From NCBI GenBank assembly GCA_947165195.1, contig CAMUZJ010000055.1, positions 1 through 7,093 on the forward strand: a stretch of 7,093 bases of DNA. The letters are read 5' to 3'. Source of the DNA: an uncultured Bacillota bacterium (GTDB lineage: Bacteria; Bacillota_I; Bacilli_A; RF39; UBA660). Shown piece after piece: positions 4,757 to 7,093 of the stretch (its first letter is position 1; every line of letters starts with the position of its first letter). The position numbers were made by a program, and so were the translations under genes. The notes under the pieces were generated by a model. The model searched no databases. It was not told the DNA's origin and worked only from the letters and a program-made list of their open reading frames with translations.

Positions 4757-5503
4757 TTAATTCAGATATTTATAAGTTATTTGATAAATATCCACTAAAT
4801 TGCTTTTCTTATTGTTTATTATATCACTAATTAGAGATTCTAATTCATTACTTTCTATTAATTCTTTTGTAATATTACTAATTTCTAACTTTTTCTTCTT
4901 ATTAGATAGGATAAAACAATAAGATTTTGGTGTTATATTTTTATTTTCTAAACCTTCTATAAAGTTTGAGATTTTTTTTGTAATTTTAGAAGGAGTAAAA
5001 TAATCTATTTCTAACTGACTTTCTAAATTGTAAATACTTAATGTTTCTGGTTCAGTTGATTTCACAATTTTTTCTTGCATATCTTTTGAATAAGTATCTA
5101 AAGTATCCGTTAAAGTTATTTGATAATTTTCTTTTGTTTTTTTCTCTATATTAGAGGTAATTTCTTTTTTTAGAAAAGAAAATATAGAATTTCCTTCGAC
5201 ATAATCTTCTTGATAGGTATCGGTTATTTTTTTATTTTGATAGTAGATATAAAAATATAAGTTTTCATTTTTGTTGGAAATAATTTTTTGCTGGAACTTT
5301 AGTTGATTATATTGGACATCTTCTTTGTGAAATTCTCCTAACTCTTCTTTATATTTTTCTGTTAAATAATTGTTTATTTTTTCTTCTACTTTTGGTATCA
5401 TAAGGAAAGACGTTTTGTCATTTACAATAATGACTCCAAACGTTACAAAAACGATTAAAAATAAAATAGACATTTGTAGAAAAAGCTTGTTTTTTTCTTT
5501 CAT
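4757..5503 (-). CDS. Single-pass membrane protein of unknown function, coupled to hit
   Basis: I do not recognise this gene with confidence. From the ATG at 5503 it encodes 248 residues: a short Lys-rich N-terminus, one hydrophobic helix (about 7-28), then a soluble domain that should lie outside the membrane. The region just after the helix, N-N-Y-L-T-E-K-Y-K-E-E-L (44-55), followed by alternating strands with Y-F-Y-I-Y-Y (83-88) and a Y-x-E-D-Y element (97-101), recalls small extracytoplasmic domains of Bacillota lipoproteins and membrane-anchored proteins of unknown function; this is weak. The rest is Lys/Glu/Asn-rich with no catalytic motif visible and a single cysteine near residue 196. 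A longer frame opens at a TTG at 5530, but that codon has no ribosome binding site and lies upstream of the -10 box. Its stop overlaps the hit ribosome binding site, so it heads an operon with hit. Confidence 0.7.
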   Translation of the reverse strand: MKEKNKLFLQMSILFLIVFVTFGVIIVNDKTSFLMIPKVEEKINNYLTEKYKEELGEFHKEDVQYNQLKFQQKIISNKNENLYFYIYYQNKKITDTYQEDYVEGNSIFSFLKKEITSNIEKKTKENYQITLTDTLDTYSKDMQEKIVKSTEPETLSIYNLESQLEIDYFTPSKITKKISNFIEGLENKNITPKSYCFILSNKKKKLEISNITKELIESNELESLISDIINNKKSNLVDIYQITYKYLN

Positions 5504-5506
5504 ATT

Positions 5507-5512
5507 CTCACC
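5507..5512 (-). promoter_or_regulatory. Ribosome binding site fixing the start of the hit-operon membrane protein
   Basis: GGTGAG on the minus strand pairs with the 3' end of 16S rRNA and ends three bases before the ATG at 5501-5503. It favours this ATG over the in-frame TTG at 5528-5530. Confidence 0.6.
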
Positions 5513-5518
5513 AATTTT

Positions 5519-5547
5519 ATTGTATCTCAATTTCTCTATTTATGCAA
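5519..5547 (-). promoter_or_regulatory. Candidate sigma-A promoter of the membrane protein-hit operon
   Basis: On the minus strand TTGCAT (5542-5547) is followed after 17 bases by TACAAT (5519-5524), five of six matches to TATAAT. The -35 box keeps only the TTG half. Transcription would start near 5512, at the first base of the GGTGAG ribosome binding site, and so downstream of the alternative TTG start at 5530. Confidence 0.5.
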
Positions 5548-5575
5548 TTTTATAAATAAAAAAGTAGAAAAGTAG

Positions 5576-5617
5576 TTGTTTTGCAATATTTTTTATGGTA
5601 ATATAAAAGAAGATAAT
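5576..5617 (+). promoter_or_regulatory. Candidate promoter region of the acidic coiled-coil gene
   Basis: Several overlapping boxes fit. TTGTTT (5576-5581) is 17 bases from TAATAT (5599-5604), which carries an extended TG at 5596-5597. TATAAA (5602-5607) and GATAAT (5612-5617) are further -10 matches without a good -35 at proper spacing. A promoter is expected here because the gene upstream is divergent, but the exact elements are ambiguous. Confidence 0.4.
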
Positions 5618-5627
5618 AAGAGTAAAT

Positions 5628-5633
5628 AGGTGG
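5628..5633 (+). promoter_or_regulatory. Ribosome binding site deciding the ATG start at 5642
   Basis: AGGTGG lies eight bases before ATG 5642-5644. The in-frame GTG codons at 5630 and 5633 lie in or at the edge of this site, so they cannot use it. The same AGGTGG site precedes recX. Confidence 0.65.
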
Positions 5634-5641
5634 TGTACTTT

Positions 5642-7093
5642 ATGCAGATACAAAGAGGATTAGTTAAATATAAAGATCGTAGTGATATTATTTGTACGTA
5701 TGGTGTTACAGGTGATGGAAAACAGTATTATTTTTTAAATGATGGAAAGTTAGATAATGGGAATTTTATCGTTACAACAACGTTATTAGAGGCAGTAGAC
5801 CCACTTGCTAGTGCAACGCATGTTGGTTTAATAGATGCTAATGGTAATGTTTTAATACCTTGTGAAAATAAATCTATTAAAGTAATAGGTAAAGATATGC
5901 TTTTAGTTGAGCTTGCAAAACCTTTTACGGAAAGTGTTTTACAAAGTATTCGAATGAAAGATGACCCTTTATCTGCAACCAAATTAGTTACAACACCTGC
6001 AACAATTAAAGATAAAATGATTGCTCGTATGGGGGAAAATGGTCATTTTGTATTAAATGATCAGTTTTCTGAGGCAACTATCTGTAATTTAAATGGACAA
6101 AATTTAATTAATAATGAATATTATAGTTTTATTGCTCTTACCGATAAAAGATTATACTTATCTAAAAATACAGTAGATTCTGAAATTATGGAGTATAATT
6201 TATATCCAGAAGAAAAAGAAGAAGAGGATTCTAAAGAAGTAGATGAGAATTCTTCTGTTTATGAAGAAAAAACAGAATATACAGAAGAAGAAAAAGTGGA
6301 AGAGTCAAAAGAATTGGAAGACTCTAAGGAAGAAAACAAAGAAGAGAAATCAACTGTTTCTGATGATAAGGGAGAAGTAGTAGATACTAATGAAGAAAAT
6401 GAAGATAAAACAAATGTAGAAGAAGAAAAAGAAGAACCTGAAGAGGAAGAAAATCAAGTTTACTCTGAAGATGATGAAAATATTACGAAAGATATTGATT
6501 CTATCATCGGTTCTACTCAAAATTTAGAAAAAAACGAAGAAGTAGGTATTGATGAAGAAGGATTATTAGGTACATCTTTTGCGGATAAGGAAATAGAAAA
6601 AGATCATGTGATAACTACTAATGTCGATAATCATTATTATGATTTTGATAAAGCTCAAAAAACAACTGATCAGTATGATGATTATGATTATGGCTTTGAT
6701 ACAGATACCAATTATTATAATGATTATGATTATTCTTCTCCTACTGTTGATGTTCCATCCCGTAATTTTATGGATGATGTTACAAAGACTATTTCTAATT
6801 TAGTAGAATTAAATCGTAATCTTCAAGCAATGGTAGATGATTATGATCGAAAATTGGCAAAATGTAATGCTTCCCGTCAAAAAATGATGGAAGTTACCAA
6901 ACAGCAAGCAAGAGAAATATCTAGTCTAAATGCAAAAATTGCAAGATTAGAAGCAGATAAGCAAATATTAGAGAATAAATTAGCTGCTTTATCTCCATCT
7001 TCTCAAGGAGATTTAGCACGAGTACTAGCCGATGCACAGACAGTCCTTGGAAATTCTTATAAAAGAGTAAGAAGAAACTCTAATAATTATTAA
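5642..7093 (+). CDS. Uncharacterised modular protein: WG-like domain, acidic linker, coiled coil
   Basis: I do not recognise the full 483-residue protein. Residues 1-190 form a folded, strand-rich domain; V-G-L-I-D-A-N-G-N-V-L-I-P (61-73) followed by a short strand, K-D-M-L-L-V-E (84-90), looks like a single WG-type beta repeat, and no tandem copies are obvious. Residues 189-282 are an acidic Glu/Lys/Asp linker, likely disordered. A less biased stretch with D-S-I-I-G (286-290) follows, then an Asp/Tyr-rich segment (about 331-366) with two D-Y-D-Y copies. From about 376 to 452 comes a predicted coiled coil, with N-L-V-E-L-N-R-N-L and I-S-S-L-N-A-K-I-A-R-L-E as clear heptad stretches, then a basic tail containing K-R-V-R-R (474-478). 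There is no signal peptide or membrane segment, so it should be cytoplasmic. The layout suggests a scaffold or an adaptor that self-associates through its C-terminus; that is inference. The TAA stop is the last codon of the window, so its terminator and downstream partners are unseen. Confidence 0.6.
   Translation: MQIQRGLVKYKDRSDIICTYGVTGDGKQYYFLNDGKLDNGNFIVTTTLLEAVDPLASATHVGLIDANGNVLIPCENKSIKVIGKDMLLVELAKPFTESVLQSIRMKDDPLSATKLVTTPATIKDKMIARMGENGHFVLNDQFSEATICNLNGQNLINNEYYSFIALTDKRLYLSKNTVDSEIMEYNLYPEEKEEEDSKEVDENSSVYEEKTEYTEEEKVEESKELEDSKEENKEEKSTVSDDKGEVVDTNEENEDKTNVEEEKEEPEEEENQVYSEDDENITKDIDSIIGSTQNLEKNEEVGIDEEGLLGTSFADKEIEKDHVITTNVDNHYYDFDKAQKTTDQYDDYDYGFDTDTNYYNDYDYSSPTVDVPSRNFMDDVTKTISNLVELNRNLQAMVDDYDRKLAKCNASRQKMMEVTKQQAREISSLNAKIARLEADKQILENKLAALSPSSQGDLARVLADAQTVLGNSYKRVRRNSNNY
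6678..6733 (+). repeat. In-frame direct repeat ATGATTATGATTAT
   Basis: The 14-base sequence occurs exactly at 6678-6691 and 6720-6733, offset by 42 bases and so in the same frame, encoding the two D-Y-D-Y patches of the acidic coiled-coil protein. Related GATTAT/GATGAT units lie around the first copy. It is a low-complexity coding repeat that could expand or shrink by slippage without shifting the frame. Confidence 0.6.

Noticed and set aside
4633..4830. Plus-strand reading frame across the hit and membrane protein junction
   Set aside because: It overlaps the confirmed hit gene and its upstream partner on the other strand, with no ribosome binding site or domain.
5504..5530. TTG start adding nine residues to the hit-operon membrane protein
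   Set aside because: No ribosome binding site precedes it, and the candidate -10 box lies downstream of it, so it would not be in the transcript.
5370..5555. Plus-strand reading frame opposite the start of the hit-operon membrane protein
   Set aside because: Its hydrophobic run is the antisense of the real membrane helix; no start signal is seen.
5630..5641. GTG start adding four residues to the acidic coiled-coil protein
   Set aside because: It overlaps the AGGTGG ribosome binding site, which suits the ATG at 5642.
5728..5982. Minus-strand reading frame inside the acidic coiled-coil gene
   Set aside because: It is a shadow of the structured N-terminal domain, without a ribosome binding site.
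6621..6803. Plus-strand reading frame rich in Ile/Met, seemingly membrane-like
   Set aside because: It is the shifted frame of GAT/TAT-rich codons in the Asp/Tyr segment; the hydrophobicity is a composition artefact.
1..7093. Use of TGA as tryptophan (Mycoplasma-type code)
   Set aside because: All tryptophans are TGG and no gene has an in-frame TGA; the genes are complete under the standard bacterial code.

Overview
The window is AT-rich chromosomal DNA that looks like a spore-forming member of the class Bacilli (low-GC Bacillota). The evidence is a CotD-like spore coat protein, two tiny YjcZ-type sporulation membrane peptides behind a match to the sigma-K promoter consensus, a Bacilli-type RpoZ, RecX, the foldase lipoprotein PrsA, a HIT protein close to prsA as in Bacillus, and strong AGGAGG ribosome binding sites. 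All reading frames fit the standard bacterial code: tryptophan is TGG, no gene contains an in-frame TGA, and every visible stop is TAA except one TAG. There is no sign of phage, transposon, CRISPR or RNA gene. Genus or species cannot be told from the sequence alone.

Layout, left to right. Plus strand: a His/Cys-rich CotD-like coat protein (53-388) with its own terminator; rpoZ (503-709); then recX (TTG start at 769) overlapping by 23 bases a large polytopic membrane protein of GT-C glycosyltransferase type (1505-2944). A bidirectional hairpin terminator (2935-2973) separates these from prsA on the minus strand (2977-3966). Divergent from prsA is a plus-strand pair of very small genes, 26 and 45 codons (4088-4168 and 4183-4320). 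A second bidirectional terminator (4323-4360) closes that pair and also the convergent minus-strand operon, which holds a one-TM unknown protein (4757-5503) followed by the HIT hydrolase gene (4354-4746), joined by a ribosome binding site that overlaps the upstream stop. The last gene (5642-7093, plus) encodes an unrecognised protein with a WG-like N-terminal domain, a long acidic linker, an Asp/Tyr-rich stretch and a C-terminal coiled coil. Its stop codon is the last three bases of the window.

Functionally this is a compact mix of housekeeping genes (transcription, recombination control, secretion folding, nucleotide hydrolysis) with two sporulation units inserted among them. The parts most worth attention are the two tiny sporulation genes with their sigma-K-like promoter, the modular acidic/coiled-coil protein, the uncharacterised membrane protein coupled to hit, and a recurring arrangement in which the best -10 box sits only 6-7 bases before the Shine-Dalgarno sequence. 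I see no convincing previously undescribed multi-gene system here.
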